This document shows, in pieces, positions 53,603-63,227 of a stretch of 64,000 nucleotides of DNA. Each line of letters begins with the position of its first letter. Position 1 is the stretch's first letter. The stretch comes from Pacificoceanicola sp048553275. Its GTDB lineage: Bacteria; Pseudomonadota; Alphaproteobacteria; Rhodobacterales; Rhodobacteraceae. The stretch is taken from contig NZ_JBLZMW010000012.1 in assembly GCF_048553275.1 (NCBI RefSeq), forward strand, positions 62,001 through 126,000, in the 5' to 3' direction. A program made the translations under genes and the position numbers. The notes below the pieces were generated by a model, which searched no databases, was not told where the DNA came from, and worked only from the letters and a program-made list of their open reading frames with translations.

Positions 53603-53692
53603 CATCGCGCCCGGCCAGGACCGACCGTCCTGGCCGAGGGCCGCGCCCTGTTCGCGACTGCGCCCCGGGGCGCGCCGGAATGGGCCCACGAC

Positions 53693-53723
53693 AAAAAAGG
53701 CGCCCCGACCGGGCGCCTTTTTT
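53693..53723. terminator. bidirectional terminator between the zeta-subunit gene and prfB
   Basis: A 13-bp perfect stem (A6-GGCGCCC at 53,693-53,705 with GGGCGCC-T6 at 53,711-53,723), loop CGACC, giving a T-run on either strand. Confidence 0.95.
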
Positions 53724-53747
53724 CATTCCATCAAACACAAACCGCCA

Positions 53748-54872
53748 TCAGTCCTCGGCGTTGGCATCCGCCCGGCTCTTGCCCGCCACCTGCATGGCCA
53801 GCGTCGCCTCCATGAAGCCATCGAGATCGCCGTCAAGCACACCTTGGGTGTCCGCCGTCTCATGGCTCGTCCGCAGGTCCTTCACCATCTGATAGGGCTG
53901 CAAGACATAAGACCGGATCTGCGCGCCCCAGCCCGCATCCCCCTTGGCTTCGTGCAGGGCGTTCACCTCGGCGTTTCGCTTGTCCAGCTCCATCTGGTAG
54001 AGCCGCGATTTCAACGCCTTCATGGCGATGTCGCGGTTCTGGTGCTGCGACTTCTCCGAAGAGGTCACCACGATACCGGACGGGTGGTGCGTGATGCGCA
54101 CCGCCGAGTCGGTCGTGTTCACGTGCTGGCCGCCCGCGCCGGAGGAGCGATAGGTATCAATCCGGATATCCGCCGGATTGACCTCAATTTCGATGTTGTC
54201 GTCGATCACCGGATAGGCCCCGACCGCGGCAAAGGATGTCTCGCGCGTGCCCTTGCCAAACGGTGAAATCCGCACCAGCCGATGCGTGCCGCTCTCGGAC
54301 TTAAGCCAGCCATAGGCGTTCTTGCCCTTGATCTGATAGGTCACGGATTTGATACCGGCCTCGGTGCCCGGCGTCTCTTCCTGCAGGTCCACCTCAAAGC
54401 CGCGCTTCTCGGCCCAGCGGACATACATCCGCGCCAGCATGCTGGCCCAATCGCAGGCCTCCGTGCCGCCCGCGCCGGACTTGATCTCAAGGAAGGCGTC
54501 ATTGCCGTCGGTCTCGCCGTTCAGCAGCGCTTCAAGCTCCTTCTTCGCCGCCTTCTCGACCAACGCTGCGAGCGCCTTCTCCGCGTCGGCGACCACCTCG
54601 GCATCCTCTTCCATCTCGCCAAGCTCGATCAGCTCGACCTGATCCTCAAGCTCCTGCTTGATCGAGGTATAGGTCTCCATCGCATCCACGAGGCCCTGGC
54701 GTTCGCGCATCAGCTTCTGCGCCGCCGCGGGATCGTCCCAGAGGTTCGGGTCCTCGACCCGGGCGTTGAACTCCTCCAGACGGTGCTGCGCCGTGTCCCA
54801 GCCAAGCCGTTGTTTCAACAGCTCAAGCGACTTTTCGACCTTGTCGACATTGTTCTGAACTTCCGCGCGCAT
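53748..54872 (-). CDS. prfB: peptide chain release factor 2
   Basis: 374 residues from the ATG at 54,872 (MRAEVQNNVDKVEKSLELL). The stop-codon recognition tripeptide is SPF (VRISPFGKG) and the catalytic GGQ lies in RSSGAGGQHVNTTDSAVRI. It ends translation at UGA and UAA. The whole gene reads in one frame: there is no internal UGA near codon 25 and no programmed +1 frameshift. Confidence 0.96.
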   Translation of the reverse strand: MRAEVQNNVDKVEKSLELLKQRLGWDTAQHRLEEFNARVEDPNLWDDPAAAQKLMRERQGLVDAMETYTSIKQELEDQVELIELGEMEEDAEVVADAEKALAALVEKAAKKELEALLNGETDGNDAFLEIKSGAGGTEACDWASMLARMYVRWAEKRGFEVDLQEETPGTEAGIKSVTYQIKGKNAYGWLKSESGTHRLVRISPFGKGTRETSFAAVGAYPVIDDNIEIEVNPADIRIDTYRSSGAGGQHVNTTDSAVRITHHPSGIVVTSSEKSQHQNRDIAMKALKSRLYQMELDKRNAEVNALHEAKGDAGWGAQIRSYVLQPYQMVKDLRTSHETADTQGVLDGDLDGFMEATLAMQVAGKSRADANAED

Positions 54873-54972
54873 GGAGGGACCTCTTGTTCTCAGGCCCGCG
54901 TGATACCAAGCGGCCAGCGGACGGGCAAGCGCCGAAGTCGCACAGGCTTCCGTGCGGTCAGGAAACGGAAAA

Positions 54973-54995
54973 CCGCCGGGCAACGGCCCCGGCGG
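54973..54995 (-). terminator. terminator after the VPLPA-CTERM gene
   Basis: An 8-bp stem CCGCCGGG/CCCGGCGG with a 7-base loop, followed on the minus strand by TTTTCCG, 23 bp after the stop. Confidence 0.75.
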
Positions 54996-55017
54996 CATCC
55001 TGTCGGTCCGGCCCGGT

Positions 55018-55605
55018 TCAGACCTTGCGTCGCCGCAGAGAGAGAGCACCCAAACCAGTCAGCAGCAAGAGCGCACTGGCGGGCAAGGGCACCTCGCTGG
55101 TGATCTCTCCGACCGTCATGTTCAGAACGTTTGCACCGTACGTCCCGGTGTAAAAACCCTCGTAGACGCCCATGCCGGCGAGGTCCGTCCCAAACACCAC
55201 GGCCTGTCCGGCGAGCAGGGAGTTAGAGACGTAATCAGTCGATATCTGCAGGTAACTCTGATTGAATCCGAAGGTCGATCCCGCTGTCGAACTGGCCGCG
55301 GGATCGTCAAATTCTCTGTAAACGAAGTCACCAAACCCAGGGAACGTGTTCGTTCGCAAGCCATAGTTGTAGTAGCTTCCGTTATACGAGGCGATAAAAG
55401 CGACTTCCGGAAAGAGCCCCACATAGTCAAGGTTAGACCCGGAGTAGGCAAACAACCCCGTCAGGTCGACCGAACCGCTGAAAGTGAAAACCACGTCAGA
55501 GCCGGACTCGTAAAGGTGCAGGTCCATGGTGCCGGCCGCAACCGCGCCGGTAGAAACCGTTGCAAGCGCAGCAGCGGCGATCGAAAACTTTGGTAGAAAT
55601 TTCAT
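55018..55605 (-). CDS. VPLPA-CTERM exported protein
   Basis: 195 residues. Signal peptide MKFLPKFSIAAAALATVSTGAVA; a beta-rich middle with many Tyr, Gly and Ser (YNGSYYNYGLRTNTFPGFGD); and a C-terminal sorting signal EVPLPASALLLLTGLGALSLRRRKV: the VPLPA motif, a hydrophobic helix and a basic tail. This is the Rhodobacteraceae variant of PEP-CTERM, processed by an exosortase-type enzyme (not in the window). It is probably a surface or extracellular-matrix protein; function unknown. Confidence 0.88.
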   Translation of the reverse strand: MKFLPKFSIAAAALATVSTGAVAAGTMDLHLYESGSDVVFTFSGSVDLTGLFAYSGSNLDYVGLFPEVAFIASYNGSYYNYGLRTNTFPGFGDFVYREFDDPAASSTAGSTFGFNQSYLQISTDYVSNSLLAGQAVVFGTDLAGMGVYEGFYTGTYGANVLNMTVGEITSEVPLPASALLLLTGLGALSLRRRKV

Positions 55606-55845
55606 GATTATTCCTCAACCGCTTGTTAAAATGCGGAGTCCAGCCATCGCGGCTGAAACGACTGAGGTCGGCAACGTAGATCTGCAATCTGCCGTAACGT
55701 CAAGATGTTTCCAGATAAACGACCACGACGGGATGGTTTAATGTCCCCTGCCCGCCTGACAGGCCGCGCCCGCAACCGCAGATTGCGGCGGGACGACACA
55801 CGGATTGTCGCGTTTTGAGCGCGGGCCGAACCGGCCTTCTCCCGA

Positions 55846-58383
55846 TCAGTAAAGCCCGCCAGAGGACAAGGTGCCAAAGCCCGCCTTGGGTCCCACGACC
55901 GCCTTTTTCCCGGTCGAGGTGGTGACTTCCCGCGCCGTCCCGCTCTCATCGGGGCGGATCAGGTCAAAGCTGCCCGAGACCGCAAAGCCCCCGTCGAACT
56001 GGATGCCAAAGAGCGGCTCCTCGCCCTCCCGGAAACACTCGGCCACCACATTGTCACCCGAGGCCCCGTCCGACAGACGCGCGCCGGAGAAGCGATCGAT
56101 GTTGATGAATTCGCACCCCGGCGGAACGGTGAACTCGCCGCCGCCGTATTTCGCCACGGCTTTTTGCATGAACCGGTTGAACACCGGACCGCACATGCCG
56201 CCACCGGACGCCCCGCGCCCCATCGGCGTGGGCGTGTCATAGCCGATATAGCAACCGGCCACGATGTTGGAGGTAAACCCGACAAACCAAACGTCTTTTG
56301 CATCGTTTGTCGTGCCGGTCTTGCCCGCCGTCGGCACCGACAGGCTGACGGTCCGGGACGCTGTGCCGCGCTCCACCACGCCGCGCATCATCGAGGTCAG
56401 CTGATAGGCCGTCACCGGATCCATCACCCGCTCGCGGTCGTTCTCGATGCGCGGGCTGCGGCCTGCGGGAATGGACGGGTTGTCGCAATCGACACAGACC
56501 CGCTTGTTTCCCTCTGCCGCATCATGGCTGTAGATCGTGTTGCCATAGCGGTCCTGCACCCGGTCGACCAGCGTCGGCTCCACCCGCTCGCCGCCGTTGG
56601 CGAACATCGCATAGGCGGCAACCATGCGGAACAGCGTCGTCTCGTCAGAGCCAAGCGCATTGGCTAGAACCCGGCCCATGTTCTCATAGACCCCGAATTT
56701 CTCGGCGTAGCGTGCGACGGTCTCCATCCCGACTTCCTGTGCGAGACGGATGGTCATCAGGTTCCGCGACCGCTCGATCCCGGTGCGCAGCGGCGTCGGG
56801 CCGTAATACTGCCGCGACGCGTTCTGCGGCCGCCAGATGCCCTGCGGCGTGTTGATCTCGATCGGTGCATCCACCACGATCGTCGCCGGGGTATAGCCAC
56901 TGTCGAGCGCCGAAGCATAGACAAAGGGTTTGAAGCTCGACCCCGGCTGCCGCATCGCCTGCGTCGCTCGGTTGAAGACCGAATTCTGATAGCTGAAACC
57001 ACCCTGCATCGCGATCACGCGGCCGGTGTTGACATCCATGGCCATGAACCCGCCCTGCACCTTCGGCACCTGCCGCAGGGTCCACCGGATGAACGCGCCG
57101 CTGCCATCCTCGACCATTTCGCGGACATGGATGACATCGCCTTTTTCGAAGTTTTCAAAGAGGTTGCCGGAGAACCAGGAGGTGTCCGCCCGCGGCACCG
57201 TCCGGCCGCGCGGATCGTCCTGACTGACGCCCTCGATCCCGATTACCAGCTCCTGATCGCGGACCTCAAGCACCACCGCCGGCAGCCACGGCCGCACCAG
57301 ATCAATGTCTCGTGCGACCCGAATGTCGGACAGCGCCGCGCGCCAGGTTTCTTCGCTGGCCAGCGTCTCTTCGGGGAGACTCTTGCCGGTGCCGTTCCAG
57401 CGGCCCAGACCACGGTCATACTGCTCCAGCGCGATGCGCAGCGAGTTGGCCGCCTCCACCTGCATTTCGGGATCAAGCGTGGCGCGCACGGAGTAGCCGC
57501 CTGAGAAGAACTGTTCTTCACCAAAATCCTTCGACAGCTGACGGCGGATTTCATCAGTGAAATAATCGCGTGGCGGAAGCGCCTCGTAATAGGGGGCGTA
57601 ATCGCCGTTCTGCACCGTCTTCAGCGGCAGGGCGACCTCGCTCTCGTAGGTTTCCTGGCTGAGATACCCGTTCTCCATCATCTCCTTGAGCACGAAGTTG
57701 CGGCGCTGCATCAGCCGATCCTTGCGGCGCACCGGATGGAAGGAGGACGGGGCCTTGGGCATCGAGGCGAGCATCGCGGCCTCATGCGGGGCCAGCTCGG
57801 AGAGCGATTTGTTGAAATACACCTGCGCCGCCGCAGCGACACCATAGGCGTTCTGTCCGAGGAAAATCTCGTTCAGGTAAAGCTCAAGGATCTTGTCCTT
57901 GCTCAGCGCTTCTTCGACGCGGGAGGCGAGGATGATCTCCTTGATCTTGCGCTCCGCCTTGCGGTCGCCGGACAGCAGGAAGTTCTTCATCACCTGCTGC
58001 GTGATGGTCGACGCACCGCGCACGTCGCGGCCCCGCGATTTGACCGCATCAATCGCCGCCGCCGCGATGCCGCGCACGTCATAGCCTTGGTGGCTGTAGA
58101 AATTCTTGTCTTCCGCGCTGATAAAGGCGTTCTTGACGAGGTCGGGAATTTCATTCGCAGGCGTATAAAGCCGGCGCTCCTGCGCGAACTCGTCGATCAC
58201 CTGACCCTCGGTCGAATAGATCCGCGAAATCGTCGGAGGTGTATACTGCGCGAGGCTCTCATGGCTCGGCAGATCGTTGCCGTACATCCAGAATACCGCG
58301 CCGATGGTCAACGCGACCATCGTCGCGCCCAGCGTGATCACACTGAAAATGGCGCCAAAGAACGAAAAGATAAAGCGAGTCAC
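55846..58383 (-). CDS. mrcA: penicillin-binding protein 1A
   Basis: 845 residues from GTG 58,383 (an in-frame TTG at 58,425 is possible but less likely). N-terminal membrane helix (FFGAIFSVITLGATMVALTIG). The glycosyltransferase (GT51) domain has AFISAEDKNFYSHQGYD and RGASTITQQVMKN. An OB-like insert follows. The transpeptidase domain has SXXK in RQPGSSFKPFVY, SRN in ERSRNLMT and KTGTTND. It polymerises and cross-links peptidoglycan. It lies next to a cell-wall amidase gene on the same strand. Confidence 0.96.
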   Translation of the reverse strand: MTRFIFSFFGAIFSVITLGATMVALTIGAVFWMYGNDLPSHESLAQYTPPTISRIYSTEGQVIDEFAQERRLYTPANEIPDLVKNAFISAEDKNFYSHQGYDVRGIAAAAIDAVKSRGRDVRGASTITQQVMKNFLLSGDRKAERKIKEIILASRVEEALSKDKILELYLNEIFLGQNAYGVAAAAQVYFNKSLSELAPHEAAMLASMPKAPSSFHPVRRKDRLMQRRNFVLKEMMENGYLSQETYESEVALPLKTVQNGDYAPYYEALPPRDYFTDEIRRQLSKDFGEEQFFSGGYSVRATLDPEMQVEAANSLRIALEQYDRGLGRWNGTGKSLPEETLASEETWRAALSDIRVARDIDLVRPWLPAVVLEVRDQELVIGIEGVSQDDPRGRTVPRADTSWFSGNLFENFEKGDVIHVREMVEDGSGAFIRWTLRQVPKVQGGFMAMDVNTGRVIAMQGGFSYQNSVFNRATQAMRQPGSSFKPFVYASALDSGYTPATIVVDAPIEINTPQGIWRPQNASRQYYGPTPLRTGIERSRNLMTIRLAQEVGMETVARYAEKFGVYENMGRVLANALGSDETTLFRMVAAYAMFANGGERVEPTLVDRVQDRYGNTIYSHDAAEGNKRVCVDCDNPSIPAGRSPRIENDRERVMDPVTAYQLTSMMRGVVERGTASRTVSLSVPTAGKTGTTNDAKDVWFVGFTSNIVAGCYIGYDTPTPMGRGASGGGMCGPVFNRFMQKAVAKYGGGEFTVPPGCEFINIDRFSGARLSDGASGDNVVAECFREGEEPLFGIQFDGGFAVSGSFDLIRPDESGTAREVTTSTGKKAVVGPKAGFGTLSSGGLY

Positions 58384-58488
58384 GCAGGAAAGCCCCTGTT
58401 TTGTCTGTGCGCTCAGTATACCCAAAGCGCGGATGGGTCAAAACACATCCGCGCGGGTTTTCGCCACCTCACGGCCGCGCCCGCAGGT

Positions 58489-59703
58489 TCATTTGCGGCG
58501 CAGCCGGAACAGCGCTGCATCCTCCAGCGCCCAGGCCTCGATGCCATCGCGCACGCCCGCCGCCATACCCGCCCGCCAGATCGGATCCTGAAGGTTTTCA
58601 AGGTCTTGCTCCGTCGACAAAAAGCCAACCTCGATCAGCACAGACGGCACATCCGCCGCCTTCAAGACCGAAAACCCGGCCTGCCTTAACGGTCGTTTGT
58701 GCACATGGCCAAGCGCATTGCGGATCCCGTCGACAAGATGCCGCGCCAGCGCCCGCGAGCGCGGCGCATTGTCGAGCCGGGCCATCTGCAACAACACCTG
58801 CGCCACCCTGTCATCCGAGCCGGACAGGTCCAGCCCTGCCAGAATATCATCGCGGTCATGCCGCTCCGCCAGCGCCGCAGAGGCCGCATCCGAGGCCTCC
58901 TCCGAGAGCGTATAGACACTGGCACCATGGGCAATGCCTTCCTGAATCGCATCCGCATGCAGCGATACGAAGAGATCCGCATCCACCGCATGCGCCATCG
59001 CCACGCGCGCTTCGAGCGAAACAAAGACGTCATCGTCACGTGTCAGGAACACCGCGTAGCGCCCCGTCCGCACAAGCACGTCCGACAGCTCGCGGGCAAA
59101 TTGCAGCATCAGGTCGGCCTCATCGACGCCGCCGCGCTGTGCGCCGGGGTCAATCCCGCCGTGACCGGGATCAAGCACCACCACCATCTTGGCATCCGCC
59201 GCAGGCACCGCCGCCCGAACCGCCGTCGGCTCCGGCAGGTCCCAGCCACGATCGCGCGGCAGGCCCGCGACCGTTGCAAAGGCCTCGGCCGACGTGCCGT
59301 CCAGAGAGACGCTCAGACGCGCCCGCCCGGTGTCGGGATCAATGCGAAGCCCCGCTTCGCTCACGGTCAAAGGCTCGGCCAGATCGGCGACCAGCCGCGA
59401 CCAACCGGGCCGAAAACCACCCACCCGCAGCGCCGCAATGGCCTCCGACTGGTCGAGCGCCGCCCCGTCGGCCCCCTGCCAGTCGACCTCACGAAAATCG
59501 ATCACCAGCCGCATGGGATCCGTCAATGTAAACAGCCGCCACGGCACGCCCTGACTCAGGGTCAGCTCAAGGGTGCTGCCCCCGAACATCCCGTCCGTGA
59601 CGCGCCCGCCCTCGAAACGCGCCAGACCCGATGCATCCTGCCCCGACGCACCGCCAAACGGCAGACATAGGGCCAGAAACCCTGCAAGAATTTGAAATTT
59701 CAC
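58489..59703 (-). CDS. N-acetylmuramoyl-L-alanine amidase (AmiC type)
   Basis: 404 residues with signal peptide (MKFQILAGFLALCLPFGGASG). Residues about 25-150 form an AMIN domain (LSQGVPWRLFTLTDPMRLVIDFRE). The Amidase_3 domain begins VVVLDPGHGGIDPGAQRGGVDEADLML (zinc His and Glu), with SLHADAIQE and a final glutamate in PSVLIEVGFLSTEQD. It cuts peptide stems from peptidoglycan during septum splitting. It lies directly upstream of mrcA. Confidence 0.95.
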   Translation of the reverse strand: MKFQILAGFLALCLPFGGASGQDASGLARFEGGRVTDGMFGGSTLELTLSQGVPWRLFTLTDPMRLVIDFREVDWQGADGAALDQSEAIAALRVGGFRPGWSRLVADLAEPLTVSEAGLRIDPDTGRARLSVSLDGTSAEAFATVAGLPRDRGWDLPEPTAVRAAVPAADAKMVVVLDPGHGGIDPGAQRGGVDEADLMLQFARELSDVLVRTGRYAVFLTRDDDVFVSLEARVAMAHAVDADLFVSLHADAIQEGIAHGASVYTLSEEASDAASAALAERHDRDDILAGLDLSGSDDRVAQVLLQMARLDNAPRSRALARHLVDGIRNALGHVHKRPLRQAGFSVLKAADVPSVLIEVGFLSTEQDLENLQDPIWRAGMAAGVRDGIEAWALEDAALFRLRRK

Positions 59704-59841
59704 CGCTCTGCCGCCTCTTTATGGACTGCTGTTGTGCTCCACATTAGCAGCGAATGCGACGCTTGGAAACGTGCGCTGCACCGCCGCTGCGTCGTGCCGG
59801 AAATACCCGGTACGCCGCCACAGCCAAGCACCAACCCCCGG

Positions 59842-60996
59842 TCAGGAGACAAGCCCCCTTGCCTGCATGAACCGGCGCAGCCGCTCCAGCCCTTCGGCAA
59901 TGTCTTCGGTCGAGCGGGCATAGGAAAAGCGCAGCGTACCGCCACCCCGTTCCAGGTCGAAATCGAGCCCCGGCGTCACGGCAACCCCGGCCTCATCGAG
60001 GATCTGGCGCGCGAAGGCGCGGCTGTCGTCGGTCAGGTGGCTCACATCCGCATAGACATAAAACGCGCCATCGGGCGGCGCGATACGATCAAATCCGGCC
60101 TGCGGCAACCCCTCCAGCATCAGCGCGCGGTTCTTGCGGTAGACGGCCATATTGGCCTCCAGCTCCTCGCCCGCATCCATCGCGGCCAGCGCCGCGACCT
60201 GCGAGGCATGCGGCGCGCAAATGAACATGTTCTGCGCCAGCCGCTCCACCTGACGCAGGTTATCCTCCGGCAGCACGAGCCACCCGGCCCGCCAGCCAGT
60301 CATGGAAAAATACTTGGAGAAGGAATTGATCACGCAGACATCGTCGCTGATCTGCAGCGCGGTGACGGCAGGCCGCTCGTATTCGATCCCGTGGTAGATT
60401 TCATCTGAAAGGAAAGACGCACCCTGCCCCTGCGCCGCGCCGATCAGCGCGGCCAGCGCGTCCTTGTCCAGCATCGTGCCACTGGGATTCGCCGGGCTGG
60501 CCACCATGACGCCCTGATAATCGAGGCTCGCGAGGTCGTCGGGCACAAGCTGCAGGCGGTTTTCCGCCTTTGTCTGCACCTCCACCGGGACAAGGTTCAT
60601 CGCCTTCATGATCTGCCGGTACGATGGATAGCCCGGCGCCCCGAGTGCCACACGGTCGCCGGCATCGAATAGCGCCGAAAAGGCAAGAATGAAGCCCCCG
60701 GACGAGCCCGGCGTAACCACCACGCGCGCCGGATCAAGGTCCACCCCGTACCACTCAGCATAAAGTTTCGCGATCCGCTTACGCAGCGCGGGCAGGCCCA
60801 GAGCCACGGTGTAACCAAGGGACTCGTCCGCCATGGCTTTGGCCAGCGCATCACGCGCGGCGGCGGGCGCGGGCGTTCCCGGCTGCCCCACTTCCATGTG
60901 GATGATGTGGCGCCCGGCGTCCTCTGCCTGCCGCGCCGCTTCCATGACATCCATCACGATAAAGGGATCGACACCGCCCCGGCTTGAATTTTTCAT
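59842..60996 (-). CDS. pyridoxal-phosphate aminotransferase, class I/II
   Basis: 384 residues from the ATG at 60,996 (MKNSSRGGVDPFIVMDVMEAA). The PLP lysine is in NSFSKYFSMTGWRAGW; other signatures are SPANPSGTMLDKDAL and LSDEIYHGIEY, with the substrate-carboxylate Arg in LRFSYARS. It is most like the aspartate/aromatic or valine-pyruvate type aminotransferases; the substrate is undetermined. It is divergent from the M48 protease gene. Confidence 0.93.
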   Translation of the reverse strand: MKNSSRGGVDPFIVMDVMEAARQAEDAGRHIIHMEVGQPGTPAPAAARDALAKAMADESLGYTVALGLPALRKRIAKLYAEWYGVDLDPARVVVTPGSSGGFILAFSALFDAGDRVALGAPGYPSYRQIMKAMNLVPVEVQTKAENRLQLVPDDLASLDYQGVMVASPANPSGTMLDKDALAALIGAAQGQGASFLSDEIYHGIEYERPAVTALQISDDVCVINSFSKYFSMTGWRAGWLVLPEDNLRQVERLAQNMFICAPHASQVAALAAMDAGEELEANMAVYRKNRALMLEGLPQAGFDRIAPPDGAFYVYADVSHLTDDSRAFARQILDEAGVAVTPGLDFDLERGGGTLRFSYARSTEDIAEGLERLRRFMQARGLVS

Positions 60997-61053
60997 GCTG
61001 TCCTCTCTACTCTGCCCGCACCGAGGCTTAGAAGAGCACAAGGCAACACGTCA

Positions 61054-62397
61054 ATGATCCTTCCCCAATTCCTACGCCTGTCCCGGCTGATTGCGCTCGG
61101 TCTGATCATGACCCTGGTTCTGACCGCGCCCGCGCGGGCGGCGGGTCTGACCCTGCTGCGGGATGCCGATATCGAATATGGTCTTAAGAAGCTGGCCGCG
61201 CCGGTGCTCAGCGCCGCAGGCCTCAACCCCGGTCAGGTGCAGATGATCCTGATCGACGACAGCTCGCTCAACGCGTTTGTCGCCGACACCTCGCATATTT
61301 TCATCCACTCCGGCCTCCTGATGAAGCTCGACAGTGCAGCGCAGCTTCAGGCCGTCATTGCCCATGAGGCCGCGCATATCGCCAATGGCCACATCACCCG
61401 CCGCCTCGGCAACTTCAGAACCGCGCGCACCGCAGCCGGCCTTGGCCTGATCCTCGGGGCCGCGGCCGCCGCAGCCTCCGGCAACCCACAGGCAGGCTTC
61501 GGTGTCGCCCTTGGCGCGCAAAGCTCGGCCATGCGGCAGTTCCTGTCGCATACCCGCGCCGAGGAAAGTTCTGCCGATATTGCCTCTGTGCGCTACCTGA
61601 TCCGCGCCGGAATCGACCCAAGCGGCGCCGTCGAGGTGCAGGATCTGTTTCGCGGTCAGGAGGCCCTCTCGGTCAGCCGTCAGGACCCGTACATGCGCAC
61701 GCACCCACTCTCACGCGATCGTTACCGAGCGCTCAAGGGTCTCGCCGCCGGACATCAAACCGGCACACGCGACGCCGGGGCGGAATATTGGTTCAGCCGG
61801 ATCAAGGGCAAGCTGACCGCGTTCAAACGCGCCCCGAGCTGGACCCTGCGCCGCGCCAAGGACAGCGCCAGCCAGGACATCGCCTTGATGCGCGAGGCCG
61901 CCGCGTGGCACCGGCAATCGAACCTCGGCAAAGCGCTGAAGGCCATCGACGGCGCCATCGGCCTGCGGCCCAAGGATCCATACCTGCGCGAGCTCAAGGG
62001 GCAAATCCTGTTGGAATCAAGACAATTCGGCCCTGCGGTTCAGGTCTATTCCGCCGCTGCGAACATGGCCCCGAACGATGCGCTGATCCTCGGCGGCCTT
62101 GGCCGGGCGCTGTTGGCCAATGGGCAGCCGGGCAAGGCGCTTGGCATTCTCGAACGCGCCAGATCGCGGGATTTCTCCGATCCGCGCATCCTGCGCGATC
62201 TTGCCGTGGCCTATGCCCGGACCAAGCAAAACGGCATGGCCTCGCTGGTGACAGCCGAGCGCTATGCCCTTGGCGGCCGCCTGGAGGATGCCGCCGTGCA
62301 TGCCACGCGTGCCGGCGGCCTCTTGCCGCGTGGCTCTGGCCCGTGGCAAAGAGCACAGGACGTGTTAAGTGCAGCCAAGCGCGCCGAACGGCGCTGA
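61054..62397 (+). CDS. periplasmic M48 metalloprotease with TPR repeats (BepA-like)
   Basis: 447 residues. Signal peptide (LIALGLIMTLVLTAPARA). The M48 domain has the zinc motif VIAHEAAHIANGH and the downstream EESSADIASVRYL glutamate, and HPLSRDRYRAL closes it. Residues about 285-445 are TPR-like helices (GKALKAIDGAIGLRPKDPYLRELKG, AVQVYSAAANMAPNDALILGGLG). In enterobacteria the homologue BepA (YfgC) degrades stalled outer-membrane proteins. It heads a run with two thiol-redox genes, fitting envelope quality control. Confidence 0.93.
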   Translation: MILPQFLRLSRLIALGLIMTLVLTAPARAAGLTLLRDADIEYGLKKLAAPVLSAAGLNPGQVQMILIDDSSLNAFVADTSHIFIHSGLLMKLDSAAQLQAVIAHEAAHIANGHITRRLGNFRTARTAAGLGLILGAAAAAASGNPQAGFGVALGAQSSAMRQFLSHTRAEESSADIASVRYLIRAGIDPSGAVEVQDLFRGQEALSVSRQDPYMRTHPLSRDRYRALKGLAAGHQTGTRDAGAEYWFSRIKGKLTAFKRAPSWTLRRAKDSASQDIALMREAAAWHRQSNLGKALKAIDGAIGLRPKDPYLRELKGQILLESRQFGPAVQVYSAAANMAPNDALILGGLGRALLANGQPGKALGILERARSRDFSDPRILRDLAVAYARTKQNGMASLVTAERYALGGRLEDAAVHATRAGGLLPRGSGPWQRAQDVLSAAKRAERR

Positions 62398-62447
62398 TCC
62401 CTTGCGCGCCAAGTGGCGCTGATCCCTTTGATATCGCGGGAGTTCCC

Positions 62448-63227
62448 ATGACCAAGTTCCAGACCTCTTTTCGCCCCCTGCGCCCGCTGGCGTTGATTGC
62501 CGCCCTCGGCCTTGCCGGTGCAGCCTCTGCTGAAGAGATCGACTTCGGCAACATGTCTCCCGAACAGGAAGCCGCCTTCGGCATCAAGATCCGCGAGTAC
62601 CTTCTGGAAAACCCGCAGGTCATCATGGAGGCCGTGGCCGTGCTCGAAGAGCGCGAAGCCAATCAGCAGGCCGCCGCCGATGTCTCGCTGGTCTCTGACA
62701 ACAGCGAGGCCCTCTTCAATGACGGATACAGCTGGGTTGGCGGCAATCCCGATGGCGACATAACCATTGTGGAGTTTTCCGATTACCGCTGCGGGTATTG
62801 CCGCAAGGCGCATCCCGAGGTCTCCGAGCTGATCGAAAGCGATGGCAACATCCGCTTCATCCTCAAGGAATTCCCTATCCTCGGCGAGGCCTCGCTCGAT
62901 TCCTCGAAATTTGCCATCGCCACCAAGATCGTGGCGGGCGATGACGCCTACAAGCAAGTGCACGACGCGCTGATCACCCTTGGCGGCGCTCCGACAGAGC
63001 CGGCGCTGACCCGCATCGCAACCTCGCTTGGGCTCGACGCCGACGCGATCAAGGCGGAGATGAACAGCGACGAGGTCATGCGCCGGATCGCCGAAACCCG
63101 CGCGCTGGCACAAGCAATGAAAATCAACGGCACGCCCAGCTTCGTGATGGCCGGTGAGATGGTGCGCGGCTATGTGCCGCTCGATGGCATGCGCAGCATC
63201 GTGGCCGAGGCGCGCGCCGCGAATTGA
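62448..63227 (+). CDS. DsbA-family thiol oxidoreductase
   Basis: 259 residues from the ATG at 62,448. Signal peptide (LRPLALIAALGLAGAASA), then an N-terminal helical extension (QEAAFGIKIREYLLENPQVIMEAV) seen in ScsC/BdbD-like proteins, then the thioredoxin fold with the active site SDYRCGYCRKAHPE (CGYC) and the cis-Pro loop INGTPSFVMA. It probably oxidises or isomerises disulfides in the periplasm. It overlaps the next gene by 4 bases. Confidence 0.93.
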   Translation: MTKFQTSFRPLRPLALIAALGLAGAASAEEIDFGNMSPEQEAAFGIKIREYLLENPQVIMEAVAVLEEREANQQAAADVSLVSDNSEALFNDGYSWVGGNPDGDITIVEFSDYRCGYCRKAHPEVSELIESDGNIRFILKEFPILGEASLDSSKFAIATKIVAGDDAYKQVHDALITLGGAPTEPALTRIATSLGLDADAIKAEMNSDEVMRRIAETRALAQAMKINGTPSFVMAGEMVRGYVPLDGMRSIVAEARAAN

